From: JAWVFM01 sp963739355
GTDB taxonomy: Bacteria; Actinomycetota; Thermoleophilia; Solirubrobacterales; 70-9
Length of the DNA stretch: 64,000 nt
Assembly (NCBI GenBank): GCA_963739355.1
Contig: CAVUAD010000007.1
Location: forward strand, 434,001-498,000
Direction: 5' to 3'
The notes beneath the pieces are model-generated. The model was not told the DNA's origin. It searched no databases and saw only the letters and a list, made by a program, of their open reading frames with translations. Both the position numbers and the translations under genes were made by a program. This document shows, piece after piece, positions 25,745 through 34,828 of the stretch; the stretch's first letter is position 1, and each line of letters starts with the position of its first letter.

Positions 25745-26283
25745 ATGACTCGGGACCCCGATCGCGCGGACGAAGGGCGGAAGGGCGGTCAAGGCCCCGA
25801 GGAACAGGGGGAGGTGCCGCTCACGGTGGGGGCGACAAAGGGCGCCACCAGCACCAGGGTGAGCATCAGCACCACGGTGAGCACGAAGATAAGCCCGCCC
25901 CCAAGAAGCCCGAGCCAAAGCCGAAACCGCCGAAGAAGGACGACGATCCTCCCAACGGCGGCGGCAACGGAAACGGCAACGGAGGCGGGGAAGAGCCGAC
26001 GCCCGTCGACTTCACCGACGACCCCGCGGAGCCGGCTCCCTCACAGCCCGACGTCGCCCCCTACAACCCGGAGCCTGAGCGCGAGAAGATGCGCGGGCGC
26101 CTGGCGGGCGGACTCGTGATCCTGCTTGCGGTCGTCATCCTGATTGCCGCGATCGCGGTGGTCGCCGGCAGCTCGGTCAAAGACATCAAGTCCATGTACG
26201 AGGTGTTGCTGCCCCCGGTGGTGGCCCTGACCGGCACGGCAATGGGCTTTTACTTCGCCGGGGGCCAGCTCGGGAAGAAGTGA
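25745..26283 (+). pseudogene. His/Pro/Lys-rich membrane protein with a frame break
   Basis: Start ATG 25745 is 10 bp after the RHH gene (GGAGGGC ribosome site). About 30 codons on, near the G-run at 25829-25835, the coherent frame moves back by one base and then reads a His-rich stretch (RHQHQGEHQHHGEHEDK), a Pro/Lys stretch, an acidic stretch with Asn/Gly repeats, and finally two hydrophobic helices (LAGGLVILLAVVILIAAIAVVAG and VVALTGTAMGFYFAGGQLG), ending at 26283. The cytosolic charged domain on a two-helix anchor is unfamiliar to me. One missing base in the G-run would restore a single chain of about 180 aa. Confidence 0.55.
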
Positions 26284-26286
26284 TCG

Positions 26287-28932
26287 CTACGGCTTCGCCA
26301 GCGAGGAGAGGCTGACGCCGGTGAGGCCGCCGGCGTCGAGGCCGGTGCTGAGGGAGCTGAGGGCATCGGCCGGGTCGCCGCCGGTGAGGTCCACCTCGAC
26401 GAACTCGCCGGGGTGGAGGCTGACGGGGGTGCCGTCGCCGGAGGCCTTCACCTCGCCGCCCACGGCGTGGCCGCCGGCTGACTTGGCGAGGAGGGCCTGG
26501 AGGGTGGTCTTGCCGTCGGGCGGGGGCTCGTAGTAGAAGGGACGCTGGAGGCCCAGGGAGTTGGCCGCCTGGGCGAGGCGCCCGCCGGTGCCAAATGAAT
26601 GCAGGACGCCGCCGGAGTCGATGCGGGGCATGGGCTCGTCGCCGTTTTGGAGCAGGACGCGGAGGGTGCGGTTGGTCGGCGTGCGGTCGAGCGCGAAGGA
26701 GGCGTGGATGCCGCGGTCGCCGAGCTGGCGGGCGACGTGGGCCGCAGAGCGGGCGGGGACGTCGACGAGGACGCCGACGTCGGGCCGCGACGTGGACACC
26801 GAGTTCATCGTGCTGACGCCGAGGGCGCGGGCGAAGAGGGGGTAGGTGTAGTCGGTGACGAGGGCGAAGGCGGCGAGGACCGAGGCAGTGGCGCCAACCG
26901 TGACGGCGCGCGTTGCCCGCAGCCGCACGTTGGGCAGCGGCTTCACGCGCGGGCGCGCCTCGATGGCGAGGGTGGCGGGGGAGGGCAGCGAGGCGAAGGA
27001 CTCGTCGGGCTGCGGGTGCTCGGCGAGGGCTTCGCGGAGGGCGGCGGCGAGGTCGCCGCGCGAGGTGGCCACCCGGGCCAGGTGGAAGCGCTCATACGCC
27101 TTGTTGTTGGCGCGGATGTGGCCGACGGCGAAGCCGTAGCTGATGGTGGGGCAGCCGCGGATCTGGGCCTCGAGGACGGTGAGTCCGGCCGTCGAGTGGA
27201 TGAGCGCGTCGGCGCCGGCGAGGAGGTCGCTCATGCGGTCGGTGAAGCCGAGGAGGCGCACCCGCTCGGAGGCGCCGAACTTCTCCCGCAGGCGCCGCCA
27301 GGCGTGCTCGTTGTGGCCGGAGAGGACGAGGACCGTGGAGTCGGGCACCGCGAGCGCGGTCTCGACGGCGCCAACCAGGTCGCCGATGCCCCAGCCGCCG
27401 CCGGAGACGACGATTGCGGGCCTGTCGAGGGGCAGGTCGAAGGAGGCCTTGGCCTCGGCCTTGTCGCAGGGCTTTAGGAACTCGGGCGCGGTCGGCGGCT
27501 GGGCCCAGCGCGCGGAGCCAGGGCCCGCGATCGCCTCGACCTCCTCCATCGACTCGCGATGGGTGACGGTGTGGAGGTCGATGCCGGGGTGCGCCCAGAA
27601 GCGCAGGCCGGCGAGGTCGGTGATGGCGGAGACCACGGGCACGTCGAGGCGGCGGCGCAGCCGCAGCTCGCCCAGCACCATCGTCGTGCCGGGATAGGTG
27701 GAGACGATCACGTCCGGGTCGTGCTGCTTGACCACGCGCAGGAGGCCGCGCGCGCCGAGGCGGTAGCCGACGCGCAGCGCGAGCCAGCGTGACGGCGGGA
27801 ACTTCGAGAGGAAGAAGTACTGGACGCTGAAGAGGGCAGGGAACCAGTTGAACGAGAACCAGGAGCCGTCGCGGACGATGGAGGTGACGAAGCGGCCCAT
27901 GGCGCGCAGGCCGTCGACGATCTCCACCTCGGAGCCCGGGTGCTCCGCCTTGAGCTCACGCGAGAGCGCGCGGGCCGGCAGGTCGTGGCCCTCGCCGATG
28001 TCGGCGGTGAGGATGAGGACCTTGCGGCGCTCGGGCCGGGCGCGGCGCCAGGCGAGGTAGGAGCGAAAGCCCTCGGCGAACCGCGTGCGCGCGCTCCAGC
28101 CGAGCTCGCGCTGCGCCCGCTCCGAGGAGACCTCCTTGGAGCCGAGGTCGCCCTTGCGGCCAGGCGTATGGACGATGCCCGAGTCGGCGACGTGGTCGCG
28201 GACGGCCTCGGCGATCTGGAGGATGGTGGTGTCCTCGTCGCCGGTGAGGTTGTAGATGCGGTTGGCGGCCTCGGGGCGCAGGGCGGAGACGACGCCGTCG
28301 GCGAGGTCCTCGACGAAGACGAAGCGCCGCGACTGGCTGCCGTCGCCGGCGACCGTGAGGCGCTCGCCGTTCTCCGCCTTGGCGCAGAACGCGGCGAGGA
28401 CGGTGGCGTCGCGGGCGCGCGGGCCGTAGGGGATGCCGAAGCGCAGGATCGTGAACTCGAGGTCGTAGAGCTCCGAGTAGGACTTGCAGTAGTGCTCGCC
28501 GGCGAGCTTGGTGGCCGTGTAGAGGTGCGAGGGCGGCTCGGGGCGGGTCTCCTCGTCGACGCTGCGCTCCGGGCAGTCGGAGTACGCCCAGATCGTCGAG
28601 CCGTAGAGCACCCGTTTGACGCCCGCCTGCCGCGCTGCCTCGAGCACGTTCAGCGTGCCCTCCGAGTTGACGACCTGCGCCTTGGCGGGGTCGGCGATGA
28701 CGTGGTTGACGTCGGCGACCGCCGCCAGGTGGACGATCGCCTCGCAGCCCTCGGCCGCGGCCAGAAGCGCTGCAGGGTCGGTGATGTCGCCGGCGCGGAA
28801 GTCGACCTCCTCGGGCGAGCGGTACGGGGAGGGCGCGAGGTCGAAGAGCCGCACCTCGTGGCCGGCATCGAGCAGCTTGTCGACGACGTGCGAGCCGATA
28901 AAGCCCGACCCGCCGGTGACCATCACCCGCAT
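26287..28932 (-). CDS. Fusion: NAD-epimerase, GT28/MGDG-synthase-like transferase, degenerate NodB-like tail
   Basis: Product of 881 aa. Residues 1-300 form an extended SDR with GGSGFIG (7-13), S112 and Y138-x3-K142 (YTATK), complete as a nucleotide-sugar epimerase. Residues 303-650 form a GT-B enzyme of the MGDG-synthase/MurG type: ILTADIGEGHDLPARAL (306-323), VVSGGGWGIGD, and HSTAGLTVLEAQIRGCPTISY. A hydrophobic helix at about 675-697 leads to a last domain (715-881) beginning VGVLVDVPARSAAHVARQLGDRGIHASFAL, which follows the layout of NodB polysaccharide deacetylases but lacks the catalytic Asp-Asp pair. It probably makes and transfers a sugar to a lipid. Its ATG overlaps the aminotransferase stop. 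Confidence 0.85.
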   Translation of the reverse strand: MRVMVTGGSGFIGSHVVDKLLDAGHEVRLFDLAPSPYRSPEEVDFRAGDITDPAALLAAAEGCEAIVHLAAVADVNHVIADPAKAQVVNSEGTLNVLEAARQAGVKRVLYGSTIWAYSDCPERSVDEETRPEPPSHLYTATKLAGEHYCKSYSELYDLEFTILRFGIPYGPRARDATVLAAFCAKAENGERLTVAGDGSQSRRFVFVEDLADGVVSALRPEAANRIYNLTGDEDTTILQIAEAVRDHVADSGIVHTPGRKGDLGSKEVSSERAQRELGWSARTRFAEGFRSYLAWRRARPERRKVLILTADIGEGHDLPARALSRELKAEHPGSEVEIVDGLRAMGRFVTSIVRDGSWFSFNWFPALFSVQYFFLSKFPPSRWLALRVGYRLGARGLLRVVKQHDPDVIVSTYPGTTMVLGELRLRRRLDVPVVSAITDLAGLRFWAHPGIDLHTVTHRESMEEVEAIAGPGSARWAQPPTAPEFLKPCDKAEAKASFDLPLDRPAIVVSGGGWGIGDLVGAVETALAVPDSTVLVLSGHNEHAWRRLREKFGASERVRLLGFTDRMSDLLAGADALIHSTAGLTVLEAQIRGCPTISYGFAVGHIRANNKAYERFHLARVATSRGDLAAALREALAEHPQPDESFASLPSPATLAIEARPRVKPLPNVRLRATRAVTVGATASVLAAFALVTDYTYPLFARALGVSTMNSVSTSRPDVGVLVDVPARSAAHVARQLGDRGIHASFALDRTPTNRTLRVLLQNGDEPMPRIDSGGVLHSFGTGGRLAQAANSLGLQRPFYYEPPPDGKTTLQALLAKSAGGHAVGGEVKASGDGTPVSLHPGEFVEVDLTGGDPADALSSLSTGLDAGGLTGVSLSSLAKP

Positions 28933-29972
28933 TAGCTCTCCTTCAGGGCGGCGAAGGCCGAGCCGTCGCCGGGCAGCTCGGGGCCGTGGTAGTAGAGCGG
29001 CACGCAGCTGTGGTTCTGCGCGACCCAGTCGGTGTTGGGCAGCTCGGAGTGGTCGCCCATGATCCGGTGGCAGGGGTCGGCGTAGACCAGGCCGGTGGAG
29101 CGGGCCAGCTTCTCGAAGACCACGTACTTGTAGAAGCCCGAGCTCATGCCGGCGGGCAGCTCGACGGCGGAGAACAGCGGGTCGAGGTGGGTGCGGGCGA
29201 CCTCCTGCTTCCAGCCCACGATCTCGTCGAGGCGCTCGATCTGCACCAAGCCGAGCGCGGCGGTGAACTCGCTCATCCGCAGTCCGAGGCCCTCCACCTC
29301 GTGGGCCGGCTTGCCGTAGTTGCGGTAGTCACGGGCGTAGGCGACCAGATCGTCGTTCTGCGAGACCAGGATGCCGCCCTCGCCGGCGGAGATTGTTTTC
29401 GTCGCGTAAAGCGAGTACACGCCCGCCTCGCCCCAGGACCCCGGCCGCTTGCCGTTCCACCTGGCGCCGTGGGCGTGGGCGCAGTCCTCGATCAGGAAGA
29501 TGTCGTTGGCCTGGCAGTAGGCCGCGATCCGCTCGACGTCGAAGGCGATGTGGCCGCCGATGTGGACGAGCCAGGCCGCCTTCGGCCTGTGCTGCTCCGC
29601 CTTGCGCTCGAAGTCCTCGAACGACATGCAGAGGTCCTCGCGGTTGCAGTCCACGAAGACGGGCGTGCCGCCGGCCTTCACGATCGAGAGCGGCGTCGCC
29701 ATGAAGGTGTTGGAGGGGCAGAGGACGTTCGCGCCCCGCACCCCGCAGAACTCCAGCGCGGCGAGGGCGCCCCCGCTCCAGCTCGAGGTGGCGACCGCCG
29801 CCATGCCGTCGTGCTCGGCCCAGGCGGCCTCGAACTGCGCGGTCAGCTCGCCCTCGGTCCAGTGGCCGGAGTCGAGGACGCCGTCCCACAGCTCGTGCAG
29901 GCGCGCTCGGTCGCGCTCGTCGAAGCCAATCGCGAACTGCGTCGCGCTCACAAAGTTCGCAGTGGTGGACAT
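28932..29972 (-). CDS. DegT/DnrJ/EryC1 aminotransferase
   Basis: Product of 346 aa from ATG 29972 (an in-frame start 33 bp upstream exists). PLP enzyme of the sugar aminotransferase family: the pyridoxal lysine is in YSLYATKTISAGEGG, preceded by LIEDCAHAHGA, which provides the Asp that contacts the pyridine nitrogen. It usually makes amino-sugars from keto-sugar nucleotides, which fits the epimerase/transferase fusion that overlaps it by 1 bp. The C-terminus (CHRIMGDHSELPNTDWVAQNHSCVPLYYHGP) is complete. Confidence 0.9.
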   Translation of the reverse strand: MSTTANFVSATQFAIGFDERDRARLHELWDGVLDSGHWTEGELTAQFEAAWAEHDGMAAVATSSWSGGALAALEFCGVRGANVLCPSNTFMATPLSIVKAGGTPVFVDCNREDLCMSFEDFERKAEQHRPKAAWLVHIGGHIAFDVERIAAYCQANDIFLIEDCAHAHGARWNGKRPGSWGEAGVYSLYATKTISAGEGGILVSQNDDLVAYARDYRNYGKPAHEVEGLGLRMSEFTAALGLVQIERLDEIVGWKQEVARTHLDPLFSAVELPAGMSSGFYKYVVFEKLARSTGLVYADPCHRIMGDHSELPNTDWVAQNHSCVPLYYHGPELPGDGSAFAALKES

Positions 29973-30089
29973 CAGGGGAGGGACGCCGGCGCGCGAGTCA
30001 GCCAACAGGGCACGCGGCAGCGCCGGAAGGCTACCAGCGCCTGCGGAGGCCGGACGGCAAGGCGGCCGCCGCGCTAGGCGTGTGGACGG

Positions 30090-32054
30090 CTATCGGAGAG
30101 CGTGGATGAGCTGCTTGCCCCGCGGCGTGCCCAGGCCGGTCGAGTCGTCGTAGCCCCGGAGGGCGTGGAGCGTCTCGAGCGTGCCGAAGGAGCGCAGCGT
30201 GGTGGTGGTGCCGCCGCTGGCGTCGAGCTGGTTGTCGAAGTCGACGCGGACGTCGCCGCCCTTGCGCTTCGCCTGCTTGACGTCGCGGAACGGCCGCTTG
30301 TGGTGGCGGTAGAGCGCGTAGAGCGCCGGGTTCGCGAAGCCGTGCGGCTTGCCGGCCGCCTGGTCGGCGAGCGCCATCAGCCCGGCGAAAAGCGGGCTCG
30401 AGAGGCTGGTGCCGCCGATCCGGTACTCGCCGTAGTGGTAGTCGTCGCCGGGCAGCTGGACCGTGCCGGCGGAGGGCGAGAAGTCCTGCGTGAGCCCCAC
30501 GAGGAAGCCCGTGTTGGGGTCGCCGACCATGCTGATGTCCGGCTCGGCGCGCCCCGGCACGTGGACATGGCCGTTCGCGTCGCCGGCGTCGACCCCCGCG
30601 GGCTTGCCCTTGAAGTACTCGGAGATCTTCTTCGGAACGACCCCCTTCTGCCATTTGGGCTGCGCGTAGGTCTGGCTGACGCCGCCACCGCCGCCGTAGA
30701 GGAAGTCGCCGGGCGGGGTGGGCTGCCACGCGCCGCCGGTCAGCGTGCTCTTCGACGTGCCCCAGTAGGTCTCGCCGGCGAAGCGGCCGCCCTTGCCGAT
30801 CTTGAGGCTGGTGCCGCCCACCGCGGTCACCATCGGGTCGTTGGCCGGCGCGTCGGCCTCGCGGTCGCCGGGGCCGTTCGGGTCCTGGGTCTCGTCGCCC
30901 TCGTCGCCCGAGGAGAAGTAGATGCCGATGCCGGTGGCCGCGGCCTGCATGAAGATCGGGTCGTCGTCGGCGGACTCGTCGAAGTCGCCCGCGCTCCCGT
31001 ACGAGTTGGAGATGATGCGCGCCTTGTGGGCGTCGACGGCGTTGTTCAGCGTCGTCGTCAGGTCGATGCTGAGCGGCGAGTCGGCGCCGTAGTAGAGGAT
31101 CTTCGCCTTCGGCGCCATCGTGTGGACGGCCTCGACGTCGAGGGTCTCCTCGCCGGCCCAGCCCTCCGGGTCGACGAACGTGCCCGGCACCTCGGGCGCG
31201 GTGCTCGCGGCCTGCGAGGCATGGCGGGTGATCCTGGCCTTCGGCAGGCCGTGCCGGCGCGAGTAGGTGTTGACGTCGGTGCTGATCTTCGGCGAGTCGT
31301 AGGCGTCGACGATCGCCACGGTCTGGCCCTTGCCGTTCGTGCCGTGCTTGATCGCGCCGGTGATGCCGTACACGCGGCGGATCTGCTTGGGCGTGTAGCC
31401 GCAGTTGACGTACGGCTGCGTGCGCCCGTACGCCTTGGGCAGCGTCTTCGCCCGCTTCTGCCCGAAGTACTTCGAACATGGCTTGGCGGGGACGAAGGCC
31501 GGGGGCGGCTCGGCGTCGGGCGAGCTCGTCGCGATGGCGGGCTGCATGACCATGCTCGTGTCGAGGCCGCTCACCTGAGTCACGTAGCGGCTGAGCCCCT
31601 GCGGTATCGAGGGCTCGCCGGCGGGAGCGTGCACCGTCTTGCCGTCAACGCGAAGCTGGTGCAGGGCGACGTCGAAGGCGGACTCGGCGTCCGCCGCGGT
31701 CCCGGAGATCGCCACGTAGTGGTGGTTTGCCGGAACCTGCTCGATCCGGAAGCCGTGGGCCAGCGCGAAGCGCCGCGCGGCCGCGACGGCGCGGGCCGAG
31801 GGGGCGTAGCGGCTGCGGAACTCGCCGGCGGAGAGGTAGTGCCCGTAGTCGGGGCTGGCCGGATCGGAGACCCGGTCGACGAAGCGGTTGAGCTCCTGCG
31901 CGTGGCGCATCCTGAGGTCGAGGAGGAGCTTGACCGGAGTGCGGCTGGGAGTGGCGCCGAGCGGCGTTGCTCCGCTCGCGGCGGAGAACAGCGTTGCGGC
32001 GACGGTCACTGCGACCGCGCCCAGCACGAAAAGAGCTCCAAGCCTCGACTTCAT
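30090..32054 (-). CDS. Secreted S53 (sedolisin/kumamolisin) protease with pro-domain
   Basis: Product of 654 aa. Signal peptide to about residue 28, then a pro-kumamolisin activation domain (about 38-170) and the catalytic domain. The Ser-Glu-Asp triad is visible: E302 and D306 (AGEETLDVEAVH) and S550 (GGTSLSSP), with oxyanion D384 (FSSGDEGDE). The C-terminal calcium site is RGYDDSTGLGTP. This is an acid-active endopeptidase released by self-cleavage of the pro-domain. It is a single gene at a divergent position with DUF2127; likely a nutritional or interference protease. Confidence 0.95.
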   Translation of the reverse strand: MKSRLGALFVLGAVAVTVAATLFSAASGATPLGATPSRTPVKLLLDLRMRHAQELNRFVDRVSDPASPDYGHYLSAGEFRSRYAPSARAVAAARRFALAHGFRIEQVPANHHYVAISGTAADAESAFDVALHQLRVDGKTVHAPAGEPSIPQGLSRYVTQVSGLDTSMVMQPAIATSSPDAEPPPAFVPAKPCSKYFGQKRAKTLPKAYGRTQPYVNCGYTPKQIRRVYGITGAIKHGTNGKGQTVAIVDAYDSPKISTDVNTYSRRHGLPKARITRHASQAASTAPEVPGTFVDPEGWAGEETLDVEAVHTMAPKAKILYYGADSPLSIDLTTTLNNAVDAHKARIISNSYGSAGDFDESADDDPIFMQAAATGIGIYFSSGDEGDETQDPNGPGDREADAPANDPMVTAVGGTSLKIGKGGRFAGETYWGTSKSTLTGGAWQPTPPGDFLYGGGGGVSQTYAQPKWQKGVVPKKISEYFKGKPAGVDAGDANGHVHVPGRAEPDISMVGDPNTGFLVGLTQDFSPSAGTVQLPGDDYHYGEYRIGGTSLSSPLFAGLMALADQAAGKPHGFANPALYALYRHHKRPFRDVKQAKRKGGDVRVDFDNQLDASGGTTTTLRSFGTLETLHALRGYDDSTGLGTPRGKQLIHALR

Positions 32055-32175
32055 CCGCTACCCCTGACCTTCGTGTTGCGACCGGAGCGCCACAGGCTAG
32101 CCGGGCCCGTATGGACCTGCGCCGGTTGGCGGCCCGGCGGGTAGCCGTCGCGGCCTCGGAATATGTTTGAGCCCC

Positions 32176-33036
32176 GTGGCCGACGCTGAGCGCAGTTCCA
32201 GCCTGCCCGGGTTGGCGACGCCGACCAGCCGGTTCCTGCCCCGGTTCCACTACGAGCTGGTGGTCTGCGGGCTGCGCGGCCACCGGCTGGTCGGTACCGA
32301 CGCCGAGGAGTTCAGGCCCCAGGACGCGATCTTCGCCCGCATGATCAACGGGGTGCGCTGGCACCGTTGCGTTCGCTGCGACGGCTGGCTGCCGGTTGAG
32401 GCGCCCGCCACGCCCACTCGCAAGCACCCGCCCGAGCGCGCTGAGGTCGTGCTGCCGGTTCGTGGCCGCCCCCTGCGCGACAAGATCGTGCTGCGCGCGA
32501 TCGCCGTCGATCGCGCCTTCCACTTCCTCATCCTCGGCCTGATCGCGACGGCGATCTTCGTGCTCGCCGCCCGGCGCGAGGAGCTGCGCGACGACTTCTA
32601 CCGGGTGGTCGCGGATTTCGAGGGCGGTGTCGGCTCGCAGCTCGACCTCCCGAGACACGGGCTGTTGCACACCGTGGACGACCTGCTCTCGCTGCAATCG
32701 GGCGCGCTGCGCCTGGTGGGCGCCGCGGTGGCCGTCTACGCGCTGATCGAAGGAACCGAGGCCGTCGGCCTGTGGCTGCAGAAGCGCTGGGCGGAGTACC
32801 TAACGCTCGTCGCGACCTCGGTCTTCCTGCCGCTCGAGGTCTACGAGATCGCGCGCAGCCTCTCGCCGCTGAAGGCCTTCGCCTTCGTCGTCAACGTCGC
32901 GATCGTCGTCTACCTGCTCTACGCGAAGCGGCTCTTCGGCCTGCGCGGCGGCGTGGCCGCCGAGGAGGAGGACCGCCGGCGCGACGTGGGCTGGGAGTCG
33001 CTGGAGCGCTCGTCACCGGAGTCCGTGGCGAGGTAG
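32176..33036 (+). CDS. DUF2127-family membrane protein
   Basis: Product of about 286 aa from GTG 32176 (TTG 32167 is possible). A cytosolic N-terminal part contains a CxxC pair (WHRCVRCDGWLP) and is followed by four hydrophobic helices (HFLILGLIATAIFVLAA, LRLVGAAVAVYALIEGTEAVGLW, LTLVATSVFLPLEVYEIA, AFAFVVNVAIVVYLLYAKRLF). The latter match the DUF2127 layout. The CxxC head could be a zinc knuckle half-site. The 3' end overlaps the convergent membrane protein gene by 118 bp. Confidence 0.78.
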   Translation: MADAERSSSLPGLATPTSRFLPRFHYELVVCGLRGHRLVGTDAEEFRPQDAIFARMINGVRWHRCVRCDGWLPVEAPATPTRKHPPERAEVVLPVRGRPLRDKIVLRAIAVDRAFHFLILGLIATAIFVLAARREELRDDFYRVVADFEGGVGSQLDLPRHGLLHTVDDLLSLQSGALRLVGAAVAVYALIEGTEAVGLWLQKRWAEYLTLVATSVFLPLEVYEIARSLSPLKAFAFVVNVAIVVYLLYAKRLFGLRGGVAAEEEDRRRDVGWESLERSSPESVAR

Positions 33037-34820
33037 CGCCCGGCACGGCCGGCGCCGATGCCGATCAGGACGATCATCACCAGCCAGAAGGCCATGACGA
33101 GCGCGGCCGCGACCGTCCACAGCCAGCTCGGGATGTCCTTCCTGGTCTCGCGCTGGAGCACCTTCTTGCTCGGCTCGAGCGCGCGGGTCACCTGGTGGCG
33201 CGCCGGCACCGCTCCCACCGGGATCGCCGGATCGGCGGGCATGTAGACCGGCACGTCCTCGATCGCCGTGCCGGTCTGGAGGCGGATCACGGACTTCCAG
33301 TCGCCCGTGAGCGGCAGCGGGTCGGGCGTGCGGTAGACGCCCTCCGCGACGCGGTCCAGCGGCGCCTGGACGAGGCCGCCGCCCTGCCACGCCGTCTCGC
33401 GCACCCAGGCGGCCCCGTCCGCGGCAGCGGCGGGGTGGAAGCGCACGGTCGCGATCGCCTGACTCGGGTCGGAGGGCGTACGGTCGAGCGTGATGGTGGC
33501 GCTGAGGTTGCCGGGCTTGGTGATGTGGAGCCCGAAGATGCAGAGCGCGACCATCGCGACGATCGCGCCGCCGAAGAGCCTGCGCGTCAGCCGCGGCTCC
33601 GGCAGGGTGCCGCGCAGCGCGCAGGCGAGCAGGACGCCGCCGAGCGCGCCGGCGACGCCGGCGATCGGGGCGACGATCGCCGCGGCGGGCAGGATGTTCT
33701 CCGTCCACGGGACGGGCATCCAAACGTGCGACCAGCCCCACTCGGCGAGAAAGCCGACGGTGCCCACGAGGAGGCCGCAAACGACCCCAAGGCGCACGGG
33801 CCGCCCGCGGCCCAGGAAGACGGCGGCGAGCTCGATGCACACCGCCTCCGCCAGGTAGATCGGGAAGTAGGGCGTGGACTGGCCGAGGATGCCGGCGACG
33901 ATCAGCGCGATGACCGTGCGGCTCACGAGGTAGAAGGCCAGGGCGTAGAGCGCGCCGCCGCGCCCGAGCCAGATGCGCGCGAACACGAGAGCGAAGCCCG
34001 AGGCGAACGCCAGCAGGATCGGCTCGAAGATCAGCCGAAACTGCGGCACGCCGAAGTCGAACTCGGCCTGGAAGACCGTGAGGCCGATCAGGAGGCCGCC
34101 GGCAAGGCCGACTTGGCGCAGCTTCTGGAGCACCGGCGGGTGCCCGCCGCCGCCGCTTCGGCGCCGCTCGGCCGTGCCCTCCACGATCAGGATCGACATG
34201 CCGACGAGGGTCATCACCGCGCCGCCGATCAGCATCAGGTGGGTCGGTCCCCAGAGCGTCACGTCCTGCCCGAACAGACGGTGCCACAGGTCGTCGAGCG
34301 GGAAGCCGATGAGCGCGAACGCCGCGGTGATGAGCATCAGCAGGCCACCGACCGGCGCGTACCAGTTGCCGGCGATGCGGACCGCGGCCGGGCCGGGGCG
34401 CTCGCCGTTGCGGGGGAGGGAGATCGCGAGGTAGCCGGAGGCGAAGATCCCGAAGAGGCCGATCAGGATGAAGTAGTGCGCCGGGTTGGCGAGCGGGCCC
34501 GGGTCGCGACCCTGGTCGATGTGGATCGAGACGTCCCAGTACACGCCGAACAGCGCGGCCAGCAGCGAGGCGCCGGAGATCCCGAGGGGCAGCGCGGCCC
34601 ACCCGGGGATGCCGCCGAGGCCCTCGGCGGTGTCCGCGGCGCGCTGCAGAATGTCGGTGCGGCCGCGGCGGTGGAGGTTGACCACGTGCGCGAGAAGCGC
34701 GGTGCCGCCGCCGGCGATGGCCGTGGCCAGGATCACCTGGCCGATGGCCGCCCCGCCGGCGGGCGGGGCGCTGGAGGTCGTGGTGGCAAGCTGAGCGAGA
34801 CCTTGGACGAGATCGGTCAT
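32919..34820 (-). CDS. Large polytopic membrane protein of unknown function
   Basis: Product of 633 aa with roughly a dozen hydrophobic helices, then an exported-looking beta domain of about 150 residues (LSATITLDRTPSDPSQAIATVRFHP ... YRTPDPLPLTGDWKSVIRLQTG) and a final helix (LWTVAAALVMAFWLVMIVLIGIG) with a basic, Ser-rich tail. I do not recognise it; the beta domain resembles the copper-resistance/FixH-like periplasmic modules that follow membrane cores. It is transcribed away from a MerR regulator across a palindrome, which probably controls it. The terminal 40 residues come from the antisense of DUF2127 and are the least certain. Confidence 0.75.
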   Translation of the reverse strand: MTDLVQGLAQLATTTSSAPPAGGAAIGQVILATAIAGGGTALLAHVVNLHRRGRTDILQRAADTAEGLGGIPGWAALPLGISGASLLAALFGVYWDVSIHIDQGRDPGPLANPAHYFILIGLFGIFASGYLAISLPRNGERPGPAAVRIAGNWYAPVGGLLMLITAAFALIGFPLDDLWHRLFGQDVTLWGPTHLMLIGGAVMTLVGMSILIVEGTAERRRSGGGGHPPVLQKLRQVGLAGGLLIGLTVFQAEFDFGVPQFRLIFEPILLAFASGFALVFARIWLGRGGALYALAFYLVSRTVIALIVAGILGQSTPYFPIYLAEAVCIELAAVFLGRGRPVRLGVVCGLLVGTVGFLAEWGWSHVWMPVPWTENILPAAAIVAPIAGVAGALGGVLLACALRGTLPEPRLTRRLFGGAIVAMVALCIFGLHITKPGNLSATITLDRTPSDPSQAIATVRFHPAAAADGAAWVRETAWQGGGLVQAPLDRVAEGVYRTPDPLPLTGDWKSVIRLQTGTAIEDVPVYMPADPAIPVGAVPARHQVTRALEPSKKVLQRETRKDIPSWLWTVAAALVMAFWLVMIVLIGIGAGRAGRYLATDSGDERSSDSQPTSRRRSSSSAATPPRRPKSRFA

Positions 34821-34828
34821 ATCGCGAT

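Noticed and set aside
25825..25840. Programmed -1 frameshift
   Set aside because: The G-run would permit one slip but the heptamer does not fit the usual X-XXY-YYZ pattern and many neighbouring genes also have breaks, so error or decay is more likely.
25525..26283. Toxin-antitoxin pair
   Set aside because: The first gene is RHH-like as in antitoxins, but the partner is a membrane protein with no toxin motif, and it is frame-broken.
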